Source: Psychroserpens damuponensis (lineage in GTDB: Bacteria; Bacteroidota; Bacteroidia; Flavobacteriales; Flavobacteriaceae). Taken from it: 64,000 nt of DNA. Both the position numbers and the translations under genes were made by a program. The stretch is taken from contig NZ_JXJO01000001.1 of assembly GCF_000826655.1 (NCBI RefSeq), forward strand, positions 62,001 to 126,000. The letters are read 5' to 3'. Below, one piece after another: positions 43,422 to 51,669 of the stretch (position 1 is its first letter; every line of letters begins with the position of its first letter). Under the pieces are notes generated by a model. It did not search any database, was not told where the DNA came from, and worked only from the letters and a program-made list of their open reading frames with translations.

Positions 43422-45005
43422 ATGCGTAATTATCTCATTTTATTCTGTTTACTTTCACTACCCATCACGATTAATAGTCAAACTAACCCAGAGATTTTCC
43501 TTTTTGATGTTACCACTGTCAATTCTAAAATTGAAATAGAAAATCCGAGAAACCTATCTAATAATAATGGCTATGATAATCAACCGTCGTTTTACGATAG
43601 CCATACCATTCTATTTGCTGCAACCAGAAATAATCAAACTGATATTGCCACATATAACCTCAACGACAATTCGATAAGCTTTATAAATGAAACAGAAGGC
43701 GGAGAATATACACCCTTAAAATTTCCGAAGAAAAAAGACATTTCGGCCGTAAGATTAGACAACGATGGGAAACAACGCTTATATCGTTATAATTTAGAAA
43801 ACGGTGCATCTACTGAGCTCATCAAAGATTTGGTAGTGGCATATTACACATGGTTTAATGAAGAAATTATTGTTTCGGCAGTAATTGAAGGTGATCAACT
43901 CAATTTATATCGCACGAATTTAAATACAGGTAATAGTAAAAAATTGGCCAGTAATGTTGGGCGCTCTTTTCATAGAATTCCAAATTCAGATTTAGTGAGT
44001 TTTATTTCAAAAGAAAATGAAAAACAATGGCAAATAAAATCGTTAAATCCAGTCTCTGGACAAATTAGGCTTATTGCAAACACCATTGCTAATGTAGAAG
44101 ATATATGTTGGTTAAATAAAAAAAATCTCCTTTCTAGTGATGGTAGCACTCTCTATAAACTTACTATGAGAGTTGATAATAATTGGAAAAAAGTTAAGGA
44201 TCTTTATCAAGAAGGTATCATCAAAATATCGCGTTTAGCAACTAATAGTGATGGTACAAAACTTCTAGTTACAGGTGATATTAAAACAGTACCAAAAGTA
44301 AAAGAAGAAATAATTGACCCAAACCAACCAATTAGTGAAGAGGACGCTTCTCAAATTGTAGATAGACGTATTGAGCCTTACAATACAAAACAACTTGCTA
44401 ACTTTGTTAATGCGTTTAATGATGATGTTACGGTACATTTTTTTCCAGATGACAAATTATATGAAGGTAAAACAAAACTAGAAGAGACGTACAACACCAT
44501 TTTTAAGGAGCATGACAAATTAAATATTAAAGTATTAAATAGAATACATTTTAAAAATTATGTTATTGATGAGGAATTAGCGCTTATCAACAACATCACA
44601 AGACGCCAAGCTACTATTTATGAAATCGATAGAAATGGAATAAATGCCATGACTTTTTTATCAACCTCTACCGTAACAGAAAATCCTGAAACCGTAGTAA
44701 ATAATCAATTAGCCAAGTATAATGAGAGAGATATTAAAGCGTTTGCCAATACGTTTTCAAAAAATGTAAAGCTCTACTCGTTTCCAAATAACGTAACAAC
44801 CGATGGAAGATCTGCTCTAAAAAAAAGTTATGACGCTTTCTTTAAAAACACACCAGATTTAAATGTTGAAATAGTCAATAGAATCATACTAGGCAACATG
44901 GTGATTGATAAAGAAAAAGTAACTATAAACGGACAAATTGTTTATGCCATAGCTATATATGAGATTGAAAAAGGATTAATAACAACAGTTACATTTATGC
45001 AATAA
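43422..45005 (+). CDS. Exported propeller-like protein with two NTF2/SnoaL-like domains
   Basis: A 527-residue exported protein (signal ILFCLLSLPITINSQ). Residues of about 20-290 show WD40/TolB-like blades (DNQPSFYDSHTILFAATRN, DGSTLYKLTMRV, LATNSDGTKLLVTGDI). The C-terminal 230 residues hold two consecutive NTF2-like domains: NTKQLANFVNAFNDDVTVHFF and NERDIKAFANTFSKNVKLYSF align, as do NRIHFKNYVIDEE and NRIILGNMVIDKE. NTF2-like folds bind small ligands or act as small enzymes; no catalytic residues are evident. It heads a row of three secreted-protein genes. The role is unknown. Confidence 0.75.
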   Translation: MRNYLILFCLLSLPITINSQTNPEIFLFDVTTVNSKIEIENPRNLSNNNGYDNQPSFYDSHTILFAATRNNQTDIATYNLNDNSISFINETEGGEYTPLKFPKKKDISAVRLDNDGKQRLYRYNLENGASTELIKDLVVAYYTWFNEEIIVSAVIEGDQLNLYRTNLNTGNSKKLASNVGRSFHRIPNSDLVSFISKENEKQWQIKSLNPVSGQIRLIANTIANVEDICWLNKKNLLSSDGSTLYKLTMRVDNNWKKVKDLYQEGIIKISRLATNSDGTKLLVTGDIKTVPKVKEEIIDPNQPISEEDASQIVDRRIEPYNTKQLANFVNAFNDDVTVHFFPDDKLYEGKTKLEETYNTIFKEHDKLNIKVLNRIHFKNYVIDEELALINNITRRQATIYEIDRNGINAMTFLSTSTVTENPETVVNNQLAKYNERDIKAFANTFSKNVKLYSFPNNVTTDGRSALKKSYDAFFKNTPDLNVEIVNRIILGNMVIDKEKVTINGQIVYAIAIYEIEKGLITTVTFMQ

Positions 45006-45012
45006 AAAAAAT

Positions 45013-46182
45013 ATGAAATATTTATTTAGCCTGCTCTTTATATTTAGTTTAAATATATCTGCTCAAACTGAAACTTATATTACAACAAAAGATTCTCTAG
45101 CTCCAAAACTAGAAAACATCAAATGGATTTCTGGCCATTGGAAAGGCGAAGCCTTTGGTGGTCAAGTTGAAGAAATTTGGAGCGAACCTTCGGGTGGTTC
45201 TATGATGGCTACATTTAAATTAATTAATGACAATCAGGTCTCGTTTTATGAAATTGAAATCATACGCGAGGTCGAAAACTCACTAGTGCTCCAGTTAAAA
45301 CATTTTGACAATGATTTAAAAGGCTGGGAAACTAAAAATGAAACTGTTGATTTTCCGTTGAAAAAAATTACACCAACCCAAGTCATTTTTGAAGGAATGA
45401 GTTTTGAAAAAGTAAGTCAAAATGAAATGAATGTTTATGTCGATATTGAAAATGATGAAGGCGAAATAGAAATTGTCACATTTAATTATAAAAAGAATAT
45501 TGTTAAACCAAAACATATTAACCAAATTATTTTTGTAGATAAAGCTAAAAACGAACCTATTATTGATGGTAAAGCAGATGATGATATTTGGTCATCAAAG
45601 TTTTGGTTTCCTCTAGATCAACTATGGCTTGGAAACGCTTACACTAAAAATGATTTTGCTGGTCGCTATAAATTGTCATGGTCTGAGGATGCACTTTATC
45701 TATTAGCTGAAATACAAGATGATGTTTTAGTTGATAATAATGATGATCCCTTAGTGGCTTGGTGGGACGATGATTGTTTAGAAATTTTTATTGATGCAGA
45801 TAATAGTGGTGGCGAACATCAATACAACCACAATGCTTTTGCTTATCACATTGCATTAGATGGCAATGTTGTGGATATGTCTACAGAAAAAAAAGGGAAA
45901 CTATATAATTCTCATTTAGAATCTAAGCGCATTACAACAGGTAATACTTCAATTTGGGAAGTAAAAATTTCATTGTTTGATGACACTTATAACGATCACG
46001 AAAACAACACTCCTTTAAAACTTCAACCTGGACAAATAATAGGTTTTGCCTTGGCGTATTGTGATAACGATAAAAGTGAAACACGAGAAAACTTTATAGG
46101 CTCTGTATTTGTAGAAGGAGAAGATAAAAATAAAGGTTGGATTGATGCTAATATCTTCGGAACTTTAAGACTTAGAAATTAA
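45013..46182 (+). CDS. Exported DUF6265 plus CBM9-like protein
   Basis: A 389-residue exported protein (signal YLFSLLFIFSLNISAQ). Residues of about 30-160 match a DUF6265-type domain (IKWISGHWKGEAFGGQVEEIW, GGSMMATFKL). Residues of about 178-389 form a carbohydrate-binding family 9-like beta-sandwich, starting at PIIDGKADDDIWSSKFW and including WWDDDCLEIFIDADN. CBM9-like modules of this kind bind sugars or act within larger enzymes. The pairing suggests a surface or periplasmic binding protein. It lies seven bases after the previous gene and six before an M28 peptidase. Confidence 0.78.
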   Translation: MKYLFSLLFIFSLNISAQTETYITTKDSLAPKLENIKWISGHWKGEAFGGQVEEIWSEPSGGSMMATFKLINDNQVSFYEIEIIREVENSLVLQLKHFDNDLKGWETKNETVDFPLKKITPTQVIFEGMSFEKVSQNEMNVYVDIENDEGEIEIVTFNYKKNIVKPKHINQIIFVDKAKNEPIIDGKADDDIWSSKFWFPLDQLWLGNAYTKNDFAGRYKLSWSEDALYLLAEIQDDVLVDNNDDPLVAWWDDDCLEIFIDADNSGGEHQYNHNAFAYHIALDGNVVDMSTEKKGKLYNSHLESKRITTGNTSIWEVKISLFDDTYNDHENNTPLKLQPGQIIGFALAYCDNDKSETRENFIGSVFVEGEDKNKGWIDANIFGTLRLRN

Positions 46183-46188
46183 ACCGTT

Positions 46189-47520
46189 ATGAAAAACATA
46201 TTCACTCTAATATTAGCAACGTTTAGTCTCGTTGCGACGGCTCAAACTAATCAAAAGATATATGATATTATTGATCACATTTCCGAAGAAAGAATAAGGC
46301 AAGATGTAAAAACACTTACAGAATTTGGAACCAGAAACACCTTTAGCGATACTGTAAGCAACACTAGAGGAATTGGTGCTGCAAGACGATGGATTAAAAC
46401 TGAATTTGAGACCATTTCTAAAAATTGTAACAATTGCCTAAATGTATTTTACCAAAAAGATTTTGTTACAAAAGCAGGTAATCGTCGTGTACCTCATGAT
46501 GCTTGGGTTGTTAATGTTGTTGCGATTCAAAAAGGCACTAAATACCCAAATCGCTATATCATTATGAGTGGCGATATTGATTCTCGTGCTAGTGACACTA
46601 TGGATTTTACAACCGATGCTCCTGGAGCAAACGACAATGCTTCTGGTATGGCTGGAGCTATTGAAGCAGCTCGAGTTTTATCTCAATATGAATTTGAAAG
46701 CAGTATTATTTATGTTGGTTTATCTGGTGAAGAGCAAGGTCTTTTTGGTGGTGCAGGATTAGCTGCCTATGCCAAAGATAAAGGTTGGGATATCATTGGC
46801 ATTTTAAATAATGACATGATTGGAAATATCAAAGGTGTTGATGGCGTAATTGATAATCGTACTTTCAGAATTTTCTCAGAACCAGTACCTCCAAATGAAA
46901 CCGAACGTCAACGCAACGCTAGACGCTTTTATGGAGGTGAGGTTGATGGAGTTTCTCGTCAGTTGGCAAGATACATTCATAAAACCACTAAAACGTATAT
47001 GCCAGAAATGAACCCAATGATGGTATATCGTTTAGATCGTTTTGGTCGTGGCGGACATCATAGACCGTTTAACGACTTGGGCTTTCCTGGTATAAGAATT
47101 ATGGAAGCTCATGAAAATTATACGCAACAACACCAAGATATTAGAACCGAAAACGGTATCAACTATGGAGATACATTTGAGCACGTCAACTTTGGTTACG
47201 CAAAAAAACTCACTGCAGTAAATGCCATTAATATGGCTAGTTTGGCCTCTGCGCCTTCTGCACCTACAAAAGTTGCTATTGGTGGTATTGTTGAAGCATC
47301 AGCAAAATTAAAATGGAATGCGGTTGATGGTGCAAAAGGTTACAAAATTTACTGGAGAGATACCACATCACCAACATGGGATCATAGCAGATATGTAGAA
47401 AACGTTACTGAATTTACTTTGAAAGGTATTGTGATTGACAATTTTTACTTCGGAATTGCATCTGTAGATGAAGAAGGTTTTGAAAGTGTGGTTGTGTTTC
47501 CTAATGAAATAATAAGATAA
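46189..47520 (+). CDS. M28 family zinc aminopeptidase with C-terminal FN3 domain
   Basis: A 443-residue secreted or periplasmic peptidase (signal LILATFSLVATAQ). The zinc-binding region is well preserved: MSGDIDSRASD and PGANDNASGMAG carry the first ligands, LSGEEQGLFGG the catalytic and bridging Glu, NNDMIGN an Asp ligand and MEAHENY the His. The last 95 residues form a fibronectin type III-like domain (SAKLKWNAVDGAKGYKIYWR). It probably trims peptides outside the cytoplasm. It ends a row of three secreted-protein genes. Confidence 0.9.
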   Translation: MKNIFTLILATFSLVATAQTNQKIYDIIDHISEERIRQDVKTLTEFGTRNTFSDTVSNTRGIGAARRWIKTEFETISKNCNNCLNVFYQKDFVTKAGNRRVPHDAWVVNVVAIQKGTKYPNRYIIMSGDIDSRASDTMDFTTDAPGANDNASGMAGAIEAARVLSQYEFESSIIYVGLSGEEQGLFGGAGLAAYAKDKGWDIIGILNNDMIGNIKGVDGVIDNRTFRIFSEPVPPNETERQRNARRFYGGEVDGVSRQLARYIHKTTKTYMPEMNPMMVYRLDRFGRGGHHRPFNDLGFPGIRIMEAHENYTQQHQDIRTENGINYGDTFEHVNFGYAKKLTAVNAINMASLASAPSAPTKVAIGGIVEASAKLKWNAVDGAKGYKIYWRDTTSPTWDHSRYVENVTEFTLKGIVIDNFYFGIASVDEEGFESVVVFPNEIIR

Positions 47521-47567
47521 CCTCTATAGATTGCTCATCCTGAAACTTCAAAATTCTAATAACAACA

Positions 47568-48131
47568 ATGGAACTCTACTTTAAAACAGATACAAAATGG
47601 CGACAATGGCTTGAAGAAAACCACACCCAAACCAATGGCATTTATCTCATATTTTACAAAGTAGATCATAAAGAACCATCTATGCGATGGGAAGAAGCTG
47701 TTAAAGTTGCATTATGTTATGGATGGATAGATTCTACAGTAAAAAGTTTAGGTAATGGCAAACGTAAACAGTATTTCTGCCCAAGAAAACCTAAAAGTGT
47801 TTGGAGCGCTTTAAATAAAAAGCATATCAAAGTATTAATTAAGGAGAACTTGATGCATAATTACGGGTTAAAATCTATTGAAATTGCAAAACAAAATGGC
47901 AGTTGGACAGCATTAGACAACGTTGAAAAAGGGATCATCCCAACAGAGTTGCAGCAGGCTTTTAATACTAACGCAGTTGCATTTAACAACTATCAAAACT
48001 TTGCGCCATCGTATAGAAAAAGCTATCTCTATTGGTTACATCAAGCCAAAAGAGAAGACACTAAACAAAAAAGAATCGCAGAGATTATAAAACTCTGCGA
48101 TGCTAATATTAAAAGTAGAGATAATAGGTAA
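47568..48131 (+). CDS. YdeI/OmpD-associated family protein
   Basis: A 187-residue cytoplasmic protein of the YdeI/OmdA family, sometimes called bacteriocin-protection proteins. Family motifs are WRQWLEENHTQTNGIYLIFYK, VALCYGWIDSTVKSL and FCPRKPKSVWSALNKKHI. The second half is helical with APSYRKSYLYWLHQAKREDTK. The molecular function is not established. Its stop directly abuts that of the convergent MoxR-type gene. Confidence 0.85.
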   Translation: MELYFKTDTKWRQWLEENHTQTNGIYLIFYKVDHKEPSMRWEEAVKVALCYGWIDSTVKSLGNGKRKQYFCPRKPKSVWSALNKKHIKVLIKENLMHNYGLKSIEIAKQNGSWTALDNVEKGIIPTELQQAFNTNAVAFNNYQNFAPSYRKSYLYWLHQAKREDTKQKRIAEIIKLCDANIKSRDNR

Positions 48132-49598
48132 TTAAATCCCACTTATATAACTTCCGTAAGGATCTTTAAATTGAATCCCTTCAGTAAAACGATATTTACT
48201 TAATTGCTTATATTCTACTAAAGCCCAAAGCACAAATTCTTTAACGAAATAACTATCTTCTTTAGACAGTTTAGGTTGGTATTCGCCTAATAAATCATCT
48301 AAAGGTGATACGCTATCTAACATCGATTTATACTCCTTATCTCTCAAATCATCTAAGATTTCAAAACCTTCTTGTTGATTAAAAAACCAAGATATAATAT
48401 CATCATAAGGTGTTTCATCGGTATCTTTTTTTAATTTTTCTATCTTCGGAAAAAATTCTGGAAACAAGCTTTTAACTGCTTCACCAATTAAATTAAAAGC
48501 CACCATAGCTGCGCCTTCTTGCTCACCTTCATAAACCAATTCTACTTTACCCGTAATTGACGGAATGATTCCAACAAAATCACTCAAACGCACCATTGTA
48601 TGAGAATCACCTGAGGTTAACGCACGACGCTCTGCCGTACTTAATAGATTCTCTAAAGCAGTAATACTTAATCGTGCACTTACACCACTTTTTTCATCTA
48701 TATATTCACTATCTCTTGCTTCAAATACAATTTGTTCTAATACATCTCTAGCTAAATCAGGAACTGAAACCGTCTCTTTTTGACTTTCAACAAATTTTGC
48801 TTCTTGCTCTGTTATTAATCGTGCCGTTTCAATATCTGTTGGGTAATGTGTTAAAATTTGGCTTCCAATTCTGTCTTTTAAAGGTGTTACAATACTTCCT
48901 CTATTGGTATAATCTTCAGGATTTGCTGTAAAAATAAACTGAACATCCAAAGGCAATCTTAATTTAAAGCCGCGAATTTGAATATCACCTTCTTGCAAAA
49001 TATTAAATAAAGCCACTTGTATTCTAGCTTGTAAGTCTGGTAACTCATTAATTACAAAAATGCAACGATTGGCTCTAGGGATCATTCCGTAGTGAATCAC
49101 ACGATCATCGGCATAACTCAATTTTAAATTTGCTGCTTTTATTGGGTCTACATCACCAATTAAATCTGCCACTGTAACATCTGGAGTTGCTAGTTTTTCA
49201 GCAAAACGATCATGTCTATGTAGCCACGTTATTGGAGTCTCATCACCTTTTTGGGTAATTAACTCCATGGCAAAACGAGATATAGGATTTAAAGGATCGT
49301 CATTAATTTCAGAACCGTCAACCACAGGAATGTAATCATCCAACAAATTCAACATTAATCGTGCTAACCGTGTTTTTGCTTGTCCGCGAAGTCCTAATAA
49401 ATTAATATTATGTCTTGATAAAATCGCACGTTCTAATTCTGGTATTACAGTATTTTCATAACCGTGCACACCTTCAAAAGCTGTTTGTTTGTTCTTTAAC
49501 TTTTCTATCAAATTATCACGCAATTCATCTTTTATAGATTTTGATTGATAACCTGATGCTTTTAGTTCGCCTAAAGTATTTATGTTTTCTATTTTCAT
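48132..49598 (-). CDS. MoxR/Mg-chelatase-type AAA+ ATPase
   Basis: A 488-residue AAA+ ATPase. Walker A is GLRGQAKTRLARL, Walker B is CIFVINELPDL and sensor motifs follow (FIFTANPEDYTNRGSIVTPLKDRIG). Such proteins are often labelled magnesium chelatase subunits, but no tetrapyrrole genes are near, and it pairs with a VWA-domain protein encoded just upstream. This MoxR/VWA arrangement usually acts as a chaperone or assembly motor for another complex. The client is unknown here. Confidence 0.85.
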   Translation of the reverse strand: MKIENINTLGELKASGYQSKSIKDELRDNLIEKLKNKQTAFEGVHGYENTVIPELERAILSRHNINLLGLRGQAKTRLARLMLNLLDDYIPVVDGSEINDDPLNPISRFAMELITQKGDETPITWLHRHDRFAEKLATPDVTVADLIGDVDPIKAANLKLSYADDRVIHYGMIPRANRCIFVINELPDLQARIQVALFNILQEGDIQIRGFKLRLPLDVQFIFTANPEDYTNRGSIVTPLKDRIGSQILTHYPTDIETARLITEQEAKFVESQKETVSVPDLARDVLEQIVFEARDSEYIDEKSGVSARLSITALENLLSTAERRALTSGDSHTMVRLSDFVGIIPSITGKVELVYEGEQEGAAMVAFNLIGEAVKSLFPEFFPKIEKLKKDTDETPYDDIISWFFNQQEGFEILDDLRDKEYKSMLDSVSPLDDLLGEYQPKLSKEDSYFVKEFVLWALVEYKQLSKYRFTEGIQFKDPYGSYISGI

Positions 49599-49665
49599 AT
49601 GTAATGTTTACAAAAGAGATCATAGACAAAAAACGCCCTCAATACTGAACAACTTCAGTCTTTGC

Positions 49666-49684
49666 TCTATTCTCTTTATTCTTT
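49666..49684 (+). repeat. Pyrimidine-rich dispersed 19-mer
   Basis: TCTATTCTCTTTATTCTTT is exactly the inverse of 37891-37909 and is followed by further TTTATTCTTTA units up to about 49705. It lies in the 105-base gap between the VWA and ATPase genes. Confidence 0.65.
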
Positions 49685-49703
49685 ATTTTTTATTCTTTAT
49701 TTT

Positions 49704-50831
49704 TTACCCTTTAATTCTTTTCTTTCTATTGGTCTCATAATCCTCAAAAATCATTTCACCCAAGCCTTTTAAACCTGTATAAAACGCTTTTCCTTGATTT
49801 GCTCTAGTAAACTCGTCTACAAATTGCATCAAATAACGATCTTGTGCAATCATAAACGTTGTAATTGGTATATGTAATTTTCTGGCTTGCTGCGCCATCG
49901 CATAGCATTTATTGGTGATGTATGGATTGAGACCATTACTATCTTTATAATATTGACCATCTGGCAGCTTTAAGCAACTAGGTTTACCATCGGTAATCAT
50001 AAAAATTTGCTTGTTAGTATTACGCTTTCGTCTTAGTAAATCCATTGCTAATTGTAATCCTGCAACGGTATTGGTATGATAAGGTCCAACTTTAAGATAT
50101 GGTAAATCTTTGATTTCTATTTGCCAAGAGTCATTTCCGAAGACAATAATATCTAAAGTATCTTTTGGGTAACGTGTGGTAATCAATTCGGCCAAGGCCA
50201 TCGCTACTCGCTTAGCTGGAGTGATACGATCTTCTCCATACAAAATCATGCTGTGGCTAATATCTATCATAAGTACAGTACTCATTTGAGATTTGTGCAG
50301 CGTTTCTTCAACCACCAAATCATCTTCAGTTAGGCTAAAATCGCCAATACCATGATTTATTTGTGCGTTTCGTAAACTTTCGGTCATCGAGACCTTATCT
50401 AAGGCATCACCAAATTGGTAGTTTCTAAAATCTCCTGTATGTTCATCTCCAAGACCAACGCCTTTACTTTTATGATTGCCTTGACCGCTTCGTTTAATTT
50501 TTCCGAAGATATGCTCTAAGGCTTGTTGCCGAATTGCGCGTTCGGTTTTTGCAGTAATTGCCATGGCTCCATTACCATCGGGATCAATGTCTTCTTTGAT
50601 GTAACCTTTCTTTTTAAGATCTTCTATAAAATCGTCAATGGTATACTCAGACGTTGTTAATTCGTATTCTTTATCTAATTCTCGAAGCCAAGAAATAGCT
50701 TCGTCAAAATCACCTGAAGTGTGAGTAATTAATTCTTTGAAAATCTCAAAAAGCTTTTCAAAAGGAGATTGATTTGGAGCTTCATAAGGTTTAAAAACAA
50801 ACCCTTTTTTAAAATTATTTTGTTTTGTCAT
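49704..50831 (-). CDS. VWA-domain protein, partner of MoxR-type ATPase
   Basis: A 375-residue protein with a C-terminal von Willebrand A domain. The metal-ion site is complete: DISHS (DxSxS) at its first strand, the Thr in YHTNTVAGL and the Asp in MITDGKPS. The N-terminal 170 residues are charged and helical. I start it at 50831 (MTKQNNFKK) because the upstream MYFYTA extension has no support. It is encoded before the ATPase gene on the same strand, with the pyrimidine-rich repeat between them. Two octamer copies (50135, 50501) lie in codons for F-G-N and F-G-K. Confidence 0.86.
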   Translation of the reverse strand: MTKQNNFKKGFVFKPYEAPNQSPFEKLFEIFKELITHTSGDFDEAISWLRELDKEYELTTSEYTIDDFIEDLKKKGYIKEDIDPDGNGAMAITAKTERAIRQQALEHIFGKIKRSGQGNHKSKGVGLGDEHTGDFRNYQFGDALDKVSMTESLRNAQINHGIGDFSLTEDDLVVEETLHKSQMSTVLMIDISHSMILYGEDRITPAKRVAMALAELITTRYPKDTLDIIVFGNDSWQIEIKDLPYLKVGPYHTNTVAGLQLAMDLLRRKRNTNKQIFMITDGKPSCLKLPDGQYYKDSNGLNPYITNKCYAMAQQARKLHIPITTFMIAQDRYLMQFVDEFTRANQGKAFYTGLKGLGEMIFEDYETNRKKRIKG

Positions 50832-50885
50832 AGCCGTATAAAAATACAACTATTTCAATGTAATTTTCGTAAAGTTTTTATAAAA

Positions 50886-51563
50886 CTACTCGATGAGTTT
50901 TAATTTTTGAAGATTCTCTATTTTAATCTGTTTTCCACGTGTAGATATTAATTTATCTTTTTTAAATTGAGATATAATTCTAATTGCAGATTCTGTTGCA
51001 GTGCCAACAATACTTGCATAATCATCTCTAGATAAAATTAAATTTAAATAGCCGTTATCATCAACACCAAATGTTTTATCAACATATACAAGTGCTTGTG
51101 CAACACGTTGTTTTACGCTTTTTTGAGCCATGTCTATCATATCATCTTCTGCCTCTCTTAAATCTTTAGCCAAATGCTGCAATACATCAAAAGAAAACAC
51201 TTGATTTACCTGCAGAGGATCCATAATTGGATCTTTAGGAACATAACATAATTCAATATCATTTAATGCAATAGCACTTAAATTAGTGCGCTCATCAGAT
51301 ATGATAGAGCGTTGACCAAGAAGTTCTCCTTTACCTAATAACTTAATGGTTTGATTATTTCCGTTTGCACTAAGTTTTGTCAATTTTGCGACACCATCTC
51401 GTACGCAAAAAACTCCATTTAAGGATTCTCCTTCATCAAAAATAACATCTCCTTTTTTAAAAAATTTGGTGGTCTTGCAATCTGAAACTCGTTTCAACTC
51501 AGCTTTAGTCATAGACTTCATTGAGTTTAACTGTCTTGCAATACAACTTTCGCATCTACTCAT
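50886..51563 (-). CDS. Crp/Fnr family regulator with N-terminal cysteines
   Basis: A 225-residue regulator with a cyclic-nucleotide-binding-like domain (FKKGDVIFDEGESLNGVFCVRDG) and a C-terminal helix-turn-helix. In the recognition helix, E191 and R195 (ESAIR) occupy the positions of the conserved Glu and Arg that read TGA-N6-TCA half-sites. Cysteines at 4, 7, 29 and 53 include an N-terminal CxxC, as in oxygen-sensing Fnr proteins, so an iron-sulfur cluster is possible. It is divergent from the cbb3 oxidase assembly genes; three matching dyads lie in front of ccoI, ccoS and the CBS gene. Control of the oxidase by oxygen is the likely role. Confidence 0.88.
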   Translation of the reverse strand: MSRCESCIARQLNSMKSMTKAELKRVSDCKTTKFFKKGDVIFDEGESLNGVFCVRDGVAKLTKLSANGNNQTIKLLGKGELLGQRSIISDERTNLSAIALNDIELCYVPKDPIMDPLQVNQVFSFDVLQHLAKDLREAEDDMIDMAQKSVKQRVAQALVYVDKTFGVDDNGYLNLILSRDDYASIVGTATESAIRIISQFKKDKLISTRGKQIKIENLQKLKLIE

Positions 51564-51601
51564 ACCCTTTTATTTGCGCTTATGTAAAAATAATTAAAAC
51601 A

Positions 51602-51613
51602 TGACAAATATCA
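51602..51613. promoter_or_regulatory. Fnr-type dyad upstream of ccoI
   Basis: TGACAAATATCA (TGA-N6-TCA) is centred at 51607.5. TTTG of a -7-like box (GACTTTTG) begins 33.5 bases after the centre, as at the two other sites. It lies between the divergent regulator gene and ccoI. Confidence 0.6.
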
Positions 51614-51669
51614 TATTTTAAAACCACTTGTTTTGTGACTTTTGTTACAGGTATAAATGAGCAAAAATT

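Noticed and set aside
48132-50831. Magnesium chelatase (chlorophyll or cobalamin synthesis)
   Set aside because: The third large chelatase subunit and any tetrapyrrole genes are absent; the pair fits the general MoxR/VWA type.
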